A stretch of 64,000 nt of DNA from Desulfonema magnum (GTDB lineage Bacteria > Desulfobacterota > Desulfobacteria > Desulfobacterales > 4be13), in NCBI RefSeq assembly GCF_017377395.1, contig NZ_CP061800.1, positions 2,790,001 to 2,854,000 of the forward strand, given 5' to 3'. The notes under the pieces are model-generated. The model worked only from the letters and a program-made list of their open reading frames with translations. It was not told the origin of the DNA and ran no database searches. The position numbers and the translations under genes are program-made. This document shows, piece after piece, positions 8,161-16,331 of the stretch (position 1 is its first letter; each line of letters opens with the position of its first letter).

Positions 8161-8374
8161 CCCTGATGAAACATTCATAAAAAGAAGCCGGGTTTTTCAC
8201 CTCGGAGATGAAAAAAATATCCGCTTAAAAAACCCGGCTTCTCAATTATATTTTCATGAAATCGTTTGTCCGACCCCTGATGAAACATTCATAAAAAGAA
8301 GCCGGGTTTTTCACCTCGGAGATGAAAAAAATATTCGCTTAAAAAACCCGGCTTCTCAATTATATTTTCATGAA
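8161..8374. repeat. two 114-bp direct repeats, each with a GAAGCCGGG hairpin
   Basis: About 100 bp starting CCCTGATGAAACATTCATAA is repeated at 8161 and 8275. Each copy holds a stem GAAGCCGGGTTTTT / AAAAACCCGGCTTC (8184-8241 and 8298-8355) that could act as a terminator for the hicA side. Related hairpins occur at 24508, 32062 and 55074. Confidence 0.85.
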
Positions 8375-8409
8375 AAAGGACTGAGGTATTTTTTACACGG
8401 ACAACCAAA

Positions 8410-8658
8410 CTATTTTTTACCAAATAATTGCACAATCAAATCTTCACGGCTTAAGTGAAAATGTTGCGCCACGTCTTTTAAAACAGCAGTCAGCGTACCG
8501 GTACGTAATACCCCATGTTTGGGAATTGTAATGTGATGCTCACCGGATTCCAAAGTTGTCAGACGCATGTGGCTGCCTGTCTGGCGGGTCATTTTATAGC
8601 CAAAAGATTTAAGCTTTCCTGCCAACTGGCTGCCTGAAATATCACGAGGTGTTTTCAC
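8410..8658 (-). CDS. hicA: HicA-family mRNA interferase toxin
   Basis: An 82-residue HicA/YcfA-like protein with a double-stranded-RNA-binding-like fold. Visible hallmarks are the basic stretch GYKMTRQTGSHMRLT, with the conserved catalytic His in GSH, and HITIPKHGVLRTGTL, the 'iP.H....G.l..il' motif. HicA toxins cleave mRNA and are neutralised by HicB. The preceding HicB-like gene overlaps by 4 bp. Length is typical for the family. The order antitoxin-toxin is the less common arrangement. Confidence 0.88.
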   Translation of the reverse strand: MKTPRDISGSQLAGKLKSFGYKMTRQTGSHMRLTTLESGEHHITIPKHGVLRTGTLTAVLKDVAQHFHLSREDLIVQLFGKK

Positions 8659-8870
8659 GCGGCAATCACCTCTTCACGCACGAATTGCAAGCGAATTTTT
8701 TCCGGTCTCTCGTTCTTTTCAAAATGACAGTTTACCGCATCACGAACCTGATTATGCAAGTCAGATATATTTTCAGCTTCAGTATAAACTGACTGACCGA
8801 GTGCATGGGCCGTATAGCCGCCTTCCGGGGCTTCTTCTACAATAAAAGTTATCTCATTTATTTTTTTCAT
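8655..8870 (-). CDS. hicB: HicB-like antitoxin
   Basis: A 71-residue protein with the partial RNase H-like fold of short HicB antitoxins: ITFIVEEAPEGGYTAHALGQ (strand, Gly-Gly-Tyr turn, strand), then EAENISDLHNQVRDAV. It lacks a separate C-terminal DNA-binding domain, as do many short HicB relatives. It is coupled to hicA by a 4-bp overlap. AGAGGATTAAATG provides a ribosome site. Confidence 0.8.
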   Translation of the reverse strand: MKKINEITFIVEEAPEGGYTAHALGQSVYTEAENISDLHNQVRDAVNCHFEKNERPEKIRLQFVREEVIAA

Positions 8871-8945
8871 TTAATCCTCTGAATCTTTTAATCTTATAAC
8901 ACATTTTTCAGGAGACACACCATGTCCCCTATCTTTCAAACCTGG

Positions 8946-9125
8946 TCAGAACATGACTGTCCCGCTCATGGCTTGAAATGTCAGTTTCTTTGTTTTCAAT
9001 ATGTTTTCTTCCAATATGTCACGGGTATTGCCTATAAGATTGATAACGACCTGTTCGGTTGAATTATATCCGAGCTGACGCGAGGCAAATCTTTGAATCT
9101 GATAAGCTGCCGCCTGAGAGCGGAT
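8946..9125 (-). pseudogene. short open frame without a start, possible gene remnant
   Basis: Between hicB and the DUF4160 gene a 59-codon frame is open but has no start codon. It reads SQAAAYQIQRFASRQLGYNS then TEQVVINLIGNTRDILEE. The helix-rich composition looks protein-like, perhaps the C-terminal end of a recombinase or other helical protein, but I cannot assign it. The rest of 8871-9517 shows no gene. Confidence 0.3.
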
Positions 9126-9517
9126 TTATGAACTTTTTAATCTCCTGACTTTTCAGGTAGTTAGTATCTGATACCTAACACATGTTTTTATGATAGAGAA
9201 TTGGCAGGATTGATGTCAAGCCAAATCAGCAGAAAGCTTTGTGCTGGTGGGAAAAGCGTGCAGCAGGACTGCAAAACCGAAATCCTGAAAATCCTTTTAT
9301 CCTTATAAGCAGGGTTCGGACAAAAGGATTGGCAGGATTTATGCCTCGCTCCCAACCTTTCGAATCCTTACAAAAGCCTTGGCAACCAAAAAAATTTTGC
9401 TTGTAATAAACGCATCATCCATGATAATCTTTTCCTGTTTCCACCAACCAGCCTAAAAACAGATAAGGATATTGCCTTTGCAGTTGTTCGAACCATAATT
9501 AAGGATATGCGCCAAAT

Positions 9518-9748
9518 ATGCCAACATTACTATTGCAGGACGGATTTAAATTTTTCTTTTATGCTAATGAACATGAGTCAAAGCATATCCATGTGATGAA
9601 AGGCGGAAACTTTGCCAAAATTGAGTTGTCCGGTCTGCGTGTCTCAAAAAATTATCTCAGACCCGCGGAACTCAAAAAAGCACTTGCTATTGTAAAAAAT
9701 TACCGTGAAGAATTTGAAAGGAGATGGGATGAATACTTTCAGGGGTAA
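9518..9748 (+). CDS. DUF4160 protein
   Basis: A 76-residue protein with the DUF4160 signature: GFKFFFYANEHESKHIHVMKG (strand, E-H/H-x-H cluster), then AKIELSGL and the 'L......i..iv..nr.e....W..yf' ending (ALAIVKNYREEFERRWDEYF). This family is regularly paired with DUF2442 genes and is suspected to act in toxin-antitoxin-like cassettes, though its activity is not established. The next gene starts inside its 3' end. ATATGCC context; weak ribosome site. Confidence 0.8.
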   Translation: MPTLLLQDGFKFFFYANEHESKHIHVMKGGNFAKIELSGLRVSKNYLRPAELKKALAIVKNYREEFERRWDEYFQG

Positions 9749-9971
9749 GGCCGTTCATTTTGATGTCAAGTATCTTCATGTCGAACTTGCAGACGGAAGA
9801 ATCATATCAACCCCCATGGGATGGTACAAAGAGTTGCAGCAGGCTTCTCCGGATCAGTTGTCTGATTATCAGTTTATCTGTCAGGATACCGGTATTGAGT
9901 GGCCTGAACTGGATTATCATCTGAGTATTGAAAGCATGATGGCTGCTGATATTCGAAAAAGGGCTGCTTAA
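9729..9971 (+). CDS. DUF2442 protein
   Basis: An 80-residue protein of the DUF2442 family: VKYLHVELADGRIISTPMGW, then L......... and the near-invariant 'gi.WpelD.dlsve' ending (GIEWPELDYHLSIESMM). The start at 9729 is chosen over 9705 because AAGGAGATGGG immediately precedes it. It overlaps the DUF4160 gene by 20 bp, so the two are translationally coupled. The family is thought to have a DNA-binding or antitoxin role. Confidence 0.8.
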   Translation: MNTFRGKAVHFDVKYLHVELADGRIISTPMGWYKELQQASPDQLSDYQFICQDTGIEWPELDYHLSIESMMAADIRKRAA

Positions 9972-10035
9972 TCATTTCTTGCTTCTCGTTCTCCACACTC
10001 CTGTGCGGGAATGTATGACCATGATTCAGATAAAC

Positions 10036-10221
10036 CTGATTATAACGGATTTAGGGGAGGCTGACAAAGCCCCGTGGGGGCGGCATATTTGTAGTAGTGG
10101 CATTCATCATGTCGGGCTGGTAAAGCCCCGCGGGGGCGGCATATTTGTAGCAAATCTGCTGCTACAAATATGCCGCCCTTACAGGGCTTGGTCGGCCCTC
10201 CCCTAAATCCGGTATAATCAG
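10036..10221. repeat. long palindromic element, CTGATTATAACGG family
   Basis: Outer arms CTGATTATAACGGATTTAGG ... CCGGTATAATCAG enclose inner units GCCCCGTGGGGGCGGCATAT and complements. A second full copy is at 62880-63103 and partial copies are at 12768-12870 and 26942-27000. Confidence 0.85.
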
Positions 10222-10311
10222 GAAAGATACCTGTTTCTTGTTAAAAAACGCTTAAAGTATATTACACAGAAATTTTTTTTTACTTACGCAAAAAAATCTG
10301 ATAACGCATTG

Positions 10312-10379
10312 ATACCCAACCGCAATGATTCTGACGGATGACATGAGACCTCCGAGGTTTTGAAAACCTCGGAGGTCTT
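10312..10379. terminator. repeat-borne terminator downstream of the trpD-like gene
   Basis: AGACCTCCGAGG-TTTTGAAAA-CCTCGGAGGTCTT at 10346-10379 is a perfect hairpin 15 bp beyond the trpD-like stop, with T/A runs on both sides. The left part (TACCCAACCGCAATGATTCT then GACGGATGACA) matches an element at 40628-40735, so the terminator belongs to a dispersed repeat. Confidence 0.75.
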
Positions 10380-10393
10380 CTGTTGACTGAGCC

Positions 10394-11455
10394 TTATCCT
10401 TGCATCTCTTTAAGACAAATCAGCTTTTCATAAGCCTTGCCGCTGGCCAGGGATTCTTTTGCCATTTGCGTGCCTTTGGCGTAATTTTCGGCAAAGCCTG
10501 ATACATACAAAGCTGCCCCGGCATTCATACAAAAAAAATCTGCCTCGGGCGTATCATATTTCCCTGTCAGCACATCCAGAACCCGGCGGGCATTTTCCTG
10601 GGCACTGTGGCTGCTGGCGATTTTTGAAATATCAACGGTCTTCAGGCCAAAATCCCGGGGGGTTACTTCATAAGTCTCAACAGCACCGTGTTTCAGTTCC
10701 ACAACCCGGGTAGGCCCGGCAAGGGAAAATTCATCCATGCCCTGATCTTTTTCAATCCCCTCGGCCATACCAAAAGGCGCAAGGGCAGAGGGCATGCCAA
10801 TTTCCCTGAGCACTGCGATAAGCTGATCACAGACCTCGGGGCTATATGCCCCGATAACAATGCAGTTTGTCTGTTCGCAGGGCCGGGTAAGGGGACCGAT
10901 GATGTTAAACGCGGAAGTAAAACGCATGGACCGTATCAGACGCGCCCAGCCGGACTTGAGAAACGCCTCTCCGGGAAGATAACATATACCGTGTGTCTCA
11001 AGGCATTTTTCAGCTTGGGAAAGCGGCGCGTTCAGGTCAATTCCCAGGATTTCCAGAATATCCGACGCACCTGAAACACCGGTAACGAGTCTGGCTCCTT
11101 TTTTCGCCACAGGCAGTCCGTATGAGGCAGCGATAAAAGATGCGGGCGTGGAACAGTTTACTGTTTTGACAGGATCGGAACCTGTTCCCACAATGTCACA
11201 GACAGGGCCGTCCGCATGAATTTTTATTTTTGCGGTGTCATACCGGTCCAGGGCATCCCAGGCCCCGGAAAGCTCCTCAATTGAAGGCCCTCTGGCAATA
11301 TGAGCCATGAGAAATGCCCCCTGCTGGAGTTCTGGTTGTTCATTTAAAATAATCTGGCGATACGCGTCGCAGGTTTCTTCCCTGGACAGATACTGACCCG
11401 CGGCCACCGAACATATCTGATGTCCGAATTCACGCAACTGGTTTTCCAAAGACAT
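10394..11455 (-). CDS. anthranilate phosphoribosyltransferase-family protein (TrpD-like)
   Basis: A 353-residue member of the TrpD/nucleoside phosphorylase-like glycosyltransferase family. Hallmarks are the phosphoribosyl-diphosphate loop DIVGTGSDPVKTVNCSTPAS (normally GTGGD...NiST), then KKGARLVTGVSGASDILEIL and FNIIGPLTRPC. TrpD joins anthranilate to PRPP in tryptophan synthesis. No other trp gene is near. Gly-to-Ser in GTGSD and Gly-Ala instead of Gly-Ser in the SGSAD motif make a divergent paralogue with another substrate possible. The dehydrogenase gene upstream on the same strand (gap about 50 bp) is probably co-transcribed. Confidence 0.75.
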   Translation of the reverse strand: MSLENQLREFGHQICSVAAGQYLSREETCDAYRQIILNEQPELQQGAFLMAHIARGPSIEELSGAWDALDRYDTAKIKIHADGPVCDIVGTGSDPVKTVNCSTPASFIAASYGLPVAKKGARLVTGVSGASDILEILGIDLNAPLSQAEKCLETHGICYLPGEAFLKSGWARLIRSMRFTSAFNIIGPLTRPCEQTNCIVIGAYSPEVCDQLIAVLREIGMPSALAPFGMAEGIEKDQGMDEFSLAGPTRVVELKHGAVETYEVTPRDFGLKTVDISKIASSHSAQENARRVLDVLTGKYDTPEADFFCMNAGAALYVSGFAENYAKGTQMAKESLASGKAYEKLICLKEMQG

Positions 11456-11507
11456 CTATCATACCTCTTTCGTTAGAAAAAGCGGGACACAGTCTGCATT
11501 GTCCGCG

Positions 11508-12479
11508 TTATAATTTTACAATAAATTTCAGTGCCTGTCCCTCAAGAATTTTCGGCAAAACAGCAGGAACCTGCGCTAATTCAATATGGTCATCAATAAG
11601 AAGGCACATTTCATCCTTATACGCTGACAGCAATTTCAAAGCGTTTTTCATTTGTAAACGGGTGCATCCGTAAGCTCCTGTAACCTGAAGCTGGCGGTAG
11701 TGGATTTCGTTGACAACAGCAACAGGGACGGGGCTTTCATCTGTCAGACCGCTGAACAGACAAAAACGCCCCCCGTGTCTGAGATCACTCAGCCCTTTTA
11801 AAAACGTATCCTGTGAAGGTGCCGCGTTGATCACCACATCAAAACCACCAGGGTTATCCGGGGAGGCATCAGCGTTTTCTATACGGATCTGTTTTTGAAA
11901 ATCCGCACTCCGACGCAGCTTTTCGGGGCTGATGTCTTTGATAAAGGGAAAAGCCTTTTGCGCGTGTGCTGCCAGCCCCGCCATCAGTCCTACGGGACCG
12001 GCTCCGTAAATAAGAACCCTGTCCCCTTTCCTGACTTTGGCCTGTTCCAACGCGTTCAGGGTACACGCGAGAGGTTCTGCAAGACTGGCAATGTTTCCGG
12101 CGAGATCATCAGGAACGGGAATTAAGCTTGATTCAGGCACGGCCGCGTATTCTGCAAACCCGCCATCTTTATGAAACCCCATGATCTCCATTTCCCGGCA
12201 AAGATTTTCCGATCCGCGCCGGCACTGCTGACAATGACCGCAGGCTTTGCCGGGCCACACCACAAAACGTTTTTTGCTTTGTTCTGAGACACCGCATATC
12301 TCATGCCCTAAAATCCGAGGCAGAACAAGATCACGCTGGCCCCTTTCCCACATTTTGGCATCTGTTCTGCATACCGCGCAGTGAGTCACTTTAAGAAGAA
12401 TTTCGCCGGAACTTATCTCAGGCAGAGGAGACGGTTTCAGTTTCAGGGAACCGATTTTTTCTAATTGTAATGAATTCAT
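11508..12479 (-). CDS. zinc-dependent MDR alcohol dehydrogenase-family protein
   Basis: A 323-residue medium-chain dehydrogenase/reductase. It has the catalytic zinc ligands (AVCRTD near residue 36, then GHEICG with the conserved GHE), a structural zinc loop (CGHCQQCRRGSENLC) and a Rossmann segment (LIYGAGPVGLMAGLAAHA). It should oxidise an alcohol or reduce an aldehyde with NAD(P). The cofactor pocket lacks the usual acidic residue at a clear place because the sequence shortens after AHAQKAFPFIKDIS. It precedes the trpD-like gene on the same strand, so a joint pathway of unknown substrate is possible. Confidence 0.85.
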   Translation of the reverse strand: MNSLQLEKIGSLKLKPSPLPEISSGEILLKVTHCAVCRTDAKMWERGQRDLVLPRILGHEICGVSEQSKKRFVVWPGKACGHCQQCRRGSENLCREMEIMGFHKDGGFAEYAAVPESSLIPVPDDLAGNIASLAEPLACTLNALEQAKVRKGDRVLIYGAGPVGLMAGLAAHAQKAFPFIKDISPEKLRRSADFQKQIRIENADASPDNPGGFDVVINAAPSQDTFLKGLSDLRHGGRFCLFSGLTDESPVPVAVVNEIHYRQLQVTGAYGCTRLQMKNALKLLSAYKDEMCLLIDDHIELAQVPAVLPKILEGQALKFIVKL

Positions 12480-12767
12480 TTTTGAGTCAGATTTTTTAAT
12501 AAGCAGTAAACGTCAGATATCCGCAGTTTCGAAAACTTCGGATGCCTCATCCGTTGCTATGGTATAAATACAATAAGTTCAATTTATTATAACGATATAT
12601 ATGACAAAAGAACAACTGATTGTCAAGAAAATGCCGAAACCCGGTTGTAAAACGATTTTGCAAATCATTTTAATGATATAATCAGAAATTTTTTATTTAC
12701 AAGTTTTGTAGAAATCTGTAAAGTTTTCTGTGCTATTTTTCATTCATAAAATGAGCAGTGAAGATAA

Positions 12768-12870
12768 ATGCCGCCCCTCCGGGGCTTTTGGCGGTCTGCG
12801 TGATAAAAATGCTATAAATATGCTGTCTCCGCATGGCGTTACCGGCATCCCCCAAATCCGTTATAATCAG
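12768..12870. repeat. partial CTGATTATAACGG-family element in the gap before cobO
   Basis: The 12480-13036 gap is AT-rich and holds TGCCGCCCCTCCGGGGCTTT and a terminal CCCCCAAATCCGTTATAATC, the right arm of the element at 10036 and 62880. ACAAATGAAGGCATCC at about 12894-12909 matches the end of the MITE at 56380. No cobalamin riboswitch motif was seen. Confidence 0.65.
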
Positions 12871-13036
12871 AGAAATTGTTTTACAGCAGAGTGACAAATG
12901 AAGGCATCCGATTTTTTAAGATGACACTCGGGAACATTCCATAATTTTTTCATCAATCGGAGTTATGTAAAACAATTTTTCAAATTGTTTTTTTCAGCAT
13001 TCAGAACTTAACCATAACAGATAAAGGAAAACAACA

Positions 13037-13552
13037 ATGAAGGGATATGTGCAAGTTTACACAGGAAACGGAAAAGGAAAAACTACGGCATCTTTGGGCC
13101 TGTCAGTACGGGCTGCGGGTGCAGGGCTGAAGGTCTTTATCGGCCAGTTCATGAAAATGGGGGATTACAGCGAAATGAAAGCCCTGAAAAAATTTTCCGA
13201 TCTTATTACCATAGAACAGTACGGGGCCGGCCGTTTTGTCAAAGGCAAACCTTCGCCGGAGGAAATTAAATCTTCCCGGGAAGGGCTTGAAAGAATAAAA
13301 GCGGTTGTGGCCTCGGGAGAATACGATCTGGTTATCATTGAGGAAGGAAATGTCGCGGTGATGGTCGGGCTTTTTTCTGTTCAGGAGCTTCTTGATATTA
13401 TAGATTCAAAGCCGGAACATATGGAACTTGTCATTACCGGCCGGGGAGCAGATCTGAAAATTATCGAAAAAGCGGATCTGGTTACGGAAATGAAGGAGAT
13501 CAAGCATTATTATCAGAAAGGAATTCAGGCCAGAGTGGGCATTGAAAAATAA
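13037..13552 (+). CDS. cobO: corrinoid (cob(I)alamin) adenosyltransferase, CobO/BtuR type
   Basis: A 171-residue CobO/CobA-family ATP:corrinoid adenosyltransferase. It has the P-loop GNGKGKTTAS near residue 7 and the family segments LKVFIGQFMK and YDLVIIEEGNVAV (normally lDE; here the second acidic position is Glu-Glu). VITGRGADLKIIEKADLVTEM then KHYYQKGIQARVGIEK is the diagnostic C-terminus. It attaches the adenosyl group to cobalt in B12 synthesis or salvage. AAAGGAAAACAACA precedes the ATG. It stands alone on the plus strand, with a terminator at 13566. Confidence 0.93.
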   Translation: MKGYVQVYTGNGKGKTTASLGLSVRAAGAGLKVFIGQFMKMGDYSEMKALKKFSDLITIEQYGAGRFVKGKPSPEEIKSSREGLERIKAVVASGEYDLVIIEEGNVAVMVGLFSVQELLDIIDSKPEHMELVITGRGADLKIIEKADLVTEMKEIKHYYQKGIQARVGIEK

Positions 13553-13565
13553 TTCAGCGGATTAT

Positions 13566-13605
13566 CCATAAAGGCCCTCTTCCTGATGAAAGAAGGTCTT
13601 TATGG
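13566..13605. terminator. terminator between cobO and hisH
   Basis: CCATAAAGgcccTCTT / AAGAaggtCTTTATGG hairpin between two convergent genes. It could serve both. Confidence 0.7.
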
Positions 13606-13611
13606 ATAAAA

Positions 13612-14241
13612 TTAAAAGGGTTCCCATTCACAGAAATTTTTCAACAAAGCAAGCCCCGGTTTTCCGCTCTTTTCAAGATGGAACTGAGTGGCAATGATAT
13701 TTTTAAACCCCACAACCGAAGCAAAAGAAATACCATAATCTGTTTCCGCGATAACATGGGCAGCATCTGCCGGAGCCGGATAAAATCCATGGACAAAATA
13801 AAATTCATCTGTCTCCCTCACCCCGGAAAGCACGGGATGATTATTTCTGATGCTGATACGATTCCATCCCATATGCGGAATCTTTAAGGAACTTCCGTCC
13901 TCAGCCTTCATTTCTGAGGGAAATGCCCGGACCTCTCCGTTGATAATTCCAAGACACGACGTATCATTTTCCTGGCTATGACCCATGATAATCTGAGTAC
14001 CGAGACAAATGCCCAGCACAGGCTTTCCATCTGCAAAAGCTTTCTTTATGGCAAAATCAAGGCTGAGACGTTTCAGACTGTCCATCGCCGAGCCTGCTGC
14101 CCCGACTCCTGGAAAAACGATCCGTTCAGCCCTTTCAATCTCCTTAATATTATTTGTAACAACACATTGAAAACCGATATGTGACAAAGCACGAGCCACA
14201 CTCGTAAGATTACCCGCATCATAATCTATAATTGCAATCAT
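13612..14241 (-). CDS. hisH: imidazole glycerol phosphate synthase glutaminase subunit (HisH)
   Basis: A 209-residue class I glutamine amidotransferase of the HisH type. It has the opening IAIIDYDAGNLTSVARAL, the oxyanion/nucleophile motif KPVLGICLGTQIIM with the active Cys, GIINGEVRAF and PHMGWNRI, diagnostic of HisH. The catalytic His-x-Glu is in TQFHLEKSG. HisH supplies ammonia to HisF in histidine synthesis. hisF is normally adjacent but is absent here; mazG and cvpA lie upstream on the same strand, past a heptanucleotide array. It may work with a HisF encoded elsewhere or serve another amination. Confidence 0.9.
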   Translation of the reverse strand: MIAIIDYDAGNLTSVARALSHIGFQCVVTNNIKEIERAERIVFPGVGAAGSAMDSLKRLSLDFAIKKAFADGKPVLGICLGTQIIMGHSQENDTSCLGIINGEVRAFPSEMKAEDGSSLKIPHMGWNRISIRNNHPVLSGVRETDEFYFVHGFYPAPADAAHVIAETDYGISFASVVGFKNIIATQFHLEKSGKPGLALLKNFCEWEPF

Positions 14242-14247
14242 AAGAAC

Positions 14248-14349
14248 TAAGTGTTAGGTGTTAGGTGTTAAGTGTTAGGTGTTAAGTGTTAAGTGTTAAG
14301 TGTTAAGTGTTAGGTGTTAGGTGTTAAGTGTTAGGTGTTAAGTGTTAGG
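14248..14349. repeat. heptanucleotide array TTAGGTG/TTAAGTG
   Basis: About 14 head-to-tail 7-nt units directly upstream of hisH, ending GTTAGGAAAAACGC. The same ending after the same units occurs at 39416-39480 and, inverted, at 24660-24712. GGCATCCTTCATTTG at 14366 matches the end of the MITE at 56380. Confidence 0.88.
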
Positions 14350-14481
14350 AAAAACGCTTAAAATTGGCATCCTTCATTTGCCAGTTTACGCTTTATTGTA
14401 GAACAATTTTGCAAATTACTCCGCAGTTCAGATTTCTTTATGACCGACAGGTCATGACATTATAGAAATGTCATTGCTAAT

Positions 14482-14517
14482 TTTCAATTTTCAATTCTCA
14501 ATTCTCAATTCTCAATT
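14482..14517. repeat. heptanucleotide array CAATTCT/CAATTTT overlapping the mazG stop
   Basis: Five units run into the mazG 3' end; the mazG stop TGA lies within a unit. The same unit appears at 35984-36042. Confidence 0.8.
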
Positions 14518-15302
14518 TTTTTAGCTTTTTCCCACAATTCATTCATTTCATTCTGTGAGACAGTATTTATGTCTCTTCCGCTGTCTGAAATTGTTTTTTC
14601 CATATATTTAAAACGCGTTTCAAACTTTTTGATGGCATCTGTCAGGGCAGTGTCAGGATGAATCCGAATAAAGCGGGCCACATTGACAAGCGTAAAGAGA
14701 AGATCACCAAGTTCCAGGGCGATGTCATTCTTTTTTGTTTCGGACGCAGTTCCTTGTTTTAATTCGGATTTGAATTCAGCCCATTCTTCTTCCACTTTTT
14801 CCATAACCCCTGAAATATCTTCCCAGTCAAAACCTGTTCCCGCGGCACGTTCGGAAATTCTGTAAGCACGCATCAGGGCAGGAAGATGAACAGGAACCGA
14901 ATCAAGAACCGATGTTTGTCGGAAATGGTTCTTTTCTCTTTTCTTAATCTTCCGCCAGTTCTCTCTGATTTCCTCCTCGCTGCTTACTGTTTCATTGCCA
15001 AAAACATGGGGATGGCGATGAATCATTTTATCGGTAATTCCCCGCGTGACATTTCCGATGTCGAAATGCCCCTTTTCCTCATACAGCCTGGCAATGAACA
15101 GAATATGAAAGAATACATCCCCCAGTTCTTCACGAACCTCATCGGGCCTGCCTGACTGAATAGCCTCGAGAAGTTCATAAGTCTCTTCCAGCAGATAAAC
15201 GCCCATAGTCTTAGGGATCTGCTTCCGGTCCCAGGGACATCCGTTTTCCCCCCTCAGCGTTGCTATCAGTTCAATTAATGCTTCGATATTTTTAACACTC
15301 AT
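14505..15302 (-). CDS. mazG: nucleoside triphosphate pyrophosphohydrolase MazG
   Basis: A 265-residue two-domain MazG. The first domain has the metal-binding pattern LRGENGCPWDRKQ, LLEETYELLEAI and REELGDVFFHILF (EExxE ... ExxD). The second domain repeats a weaker version (EEEWAEFKSEL, LELGDLLFTLVNVARF). MazG hydrolyses NTPs/dNTPs to monophosphates and limits misincorporation and ppGpp. The last residues KKIEN and the stop are encoded by the heptanucleotide repeat at 14482-14517 (CAATTCT units), so the repeat has supplied the end of the gene. Confidence 0.93.
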   Translation of the reverse strand: MSVKNIEALIELIATLRGENGCPWDRKQIPKTMGVYLLEETYELLEAIQSGRPDEVREELGDVFFHILFIARLYEEKGHFDIGNVTRGITDKMIHRHPHVFGNETVSSEEEIRENWRKIKKREKNHFRQTSVLDSVPVHLPALMRAYRISERAAGTGFDWEDISGVMEKVEEEWAEFKSELKQGTASETKKNDIALELGDLLFTLVNVARFIRIHPDTALTDAIKKFETRFKYMEKTISDSGRDINTVSQNEMNELWEKAKKIEN

Positions 15303-15419
15303 GCTTTTCCAAGTTCTGACCTGCTCTCCTTATCTACATGGATTAACAGGAGAAATTCTTCATGATAAAGATATTGAATCCTCTTCTTATACAAAATCCC
15401 TGTAGAAAAAAGAAGAAAT

Positions 15420-15947
15420 TCAGTTTTTTTTCTTCCAGATTTCTTTAAAACATTTTACTTTGACTGCAAACTTGTCTTTCATGTCTTTGGAAACAACTTT
15501 GGACACCCTCTCAGAGATGAATGTCAGATGGGGGGCGAGCCTGGAATCCCTGATAATCGGTGCTCCGTTTTTAAGGAAAGCAATAAAAGTCATCAGCAGA
15601 ACCGATACAATCAATATTCCTCTGATAAGCGCAAGCACTCCCCCTGACACACGATCAGGCCAGCCAAAAGGCACGATTTTCAGCAGATATCTGATAATAA
15701 TCCCAAGCACACCGATAATAATGAAAGTCCCGCAGAAAATAATCAGGAAGCTTAATGTATTCAGATAGGAAGGGTCTGACATCCATGTTGAGAGATATGT
15801 TGCAATCTTCATGTAATACATACACGCAAGATAAAGCCCTCCCAACACACCAATTAACGATGCCACTTCTCTGAAAAGTCCTCTTACAACCCCCATTATC
15901 ACACAATAAATTAATATAATTATCATTAAAACATCAAGCGGATTCAT
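15420..15947 (-). CDS. cvpA: CvpA-family membrane protein
   Basis: A 175-residue protein with the CvpA layout. It opens NPLDVLMIIILIYCVIMGVV with RGLFREVASL, the 'rG..rel..l' motif after the first membrane segment. Further membrane segments lie near residues 30-50, 63-88 and 97-120, with a basic soluble tail. CvpA is tied to colicin V production, biofilm and envelope stress; its molecular role is unsettled. It lies upstream of mazG on the same strand with a 117-bp gap. Confidence 0.85.
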   Translation of the reverse strand: MNPLDVLMIIILIYCVIMGVVRGLFREVASLIGVLGGLYLACMYYMKIATYLSTWMSDPSYLNTLSFLIIFCGTFIIIGVLGIIIRYLLKIVPFGWPDRVSGGVLALIRGILIVSVLLMTFIAFLKNGAPIIRDSRLAPHLTFISERVSKVVSKDMKDKFAVKVKCFKEIWKKKN

Positions 15948-16004
15948 AGCACCTTTATCATTCTTTTGCTAATAACAAAAAACAAAAACAGATTAATAAC
16001 AATC

Positions 16005-16049
16005 TTTATATGAAAGTGATTTGTGATTTGCAAATGACTTTCATATAAA
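16005..16049. repeat. inverted repeat TTTATATGAAAGT in the cvpA-mcp gap
   Basis: Arms TTTATATGAAAGT / ACTTTCATATAAA around GATTTGTGATTTGCAAATG. The same TTTATATGAAAGTG motif borders the heptanucleotide arrays at 24705 and 39403. The remaining 15948-16331 gap is AT-rich with no gene. Confidence 0.7.
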
Positions 16050-16331
16050 CTCTGTATGGTTAAAAAGAATCAGATTTTACGAATCAAATAAGATAACAAA
16101 ACAGATATTTTGAGTCAAGGTGTTTCTTTTTCATTTGCATACTTGCTGTAATGAACGGTCGTCAGTGACCACTTTATTGATTACAATTTAAAAAAAATAT
16201 GGTAAACTTCAGTTTTTTTAAGTAAGCGACGAAACTCTGCTTCAAGATAAACACATATTAAATGTCAGCTGTTTTTTTCAAGCTTCTAAGCTGGTACTCT
16301 TGAACAGGATTAAATCAGAGGGAAAAAAACG

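Noticed and set aside
12480-13036. Cobalamin riboswitch before cobO
   Set aside because: No B12-box-like sequence was found; the gap is explained by repeat fragments.
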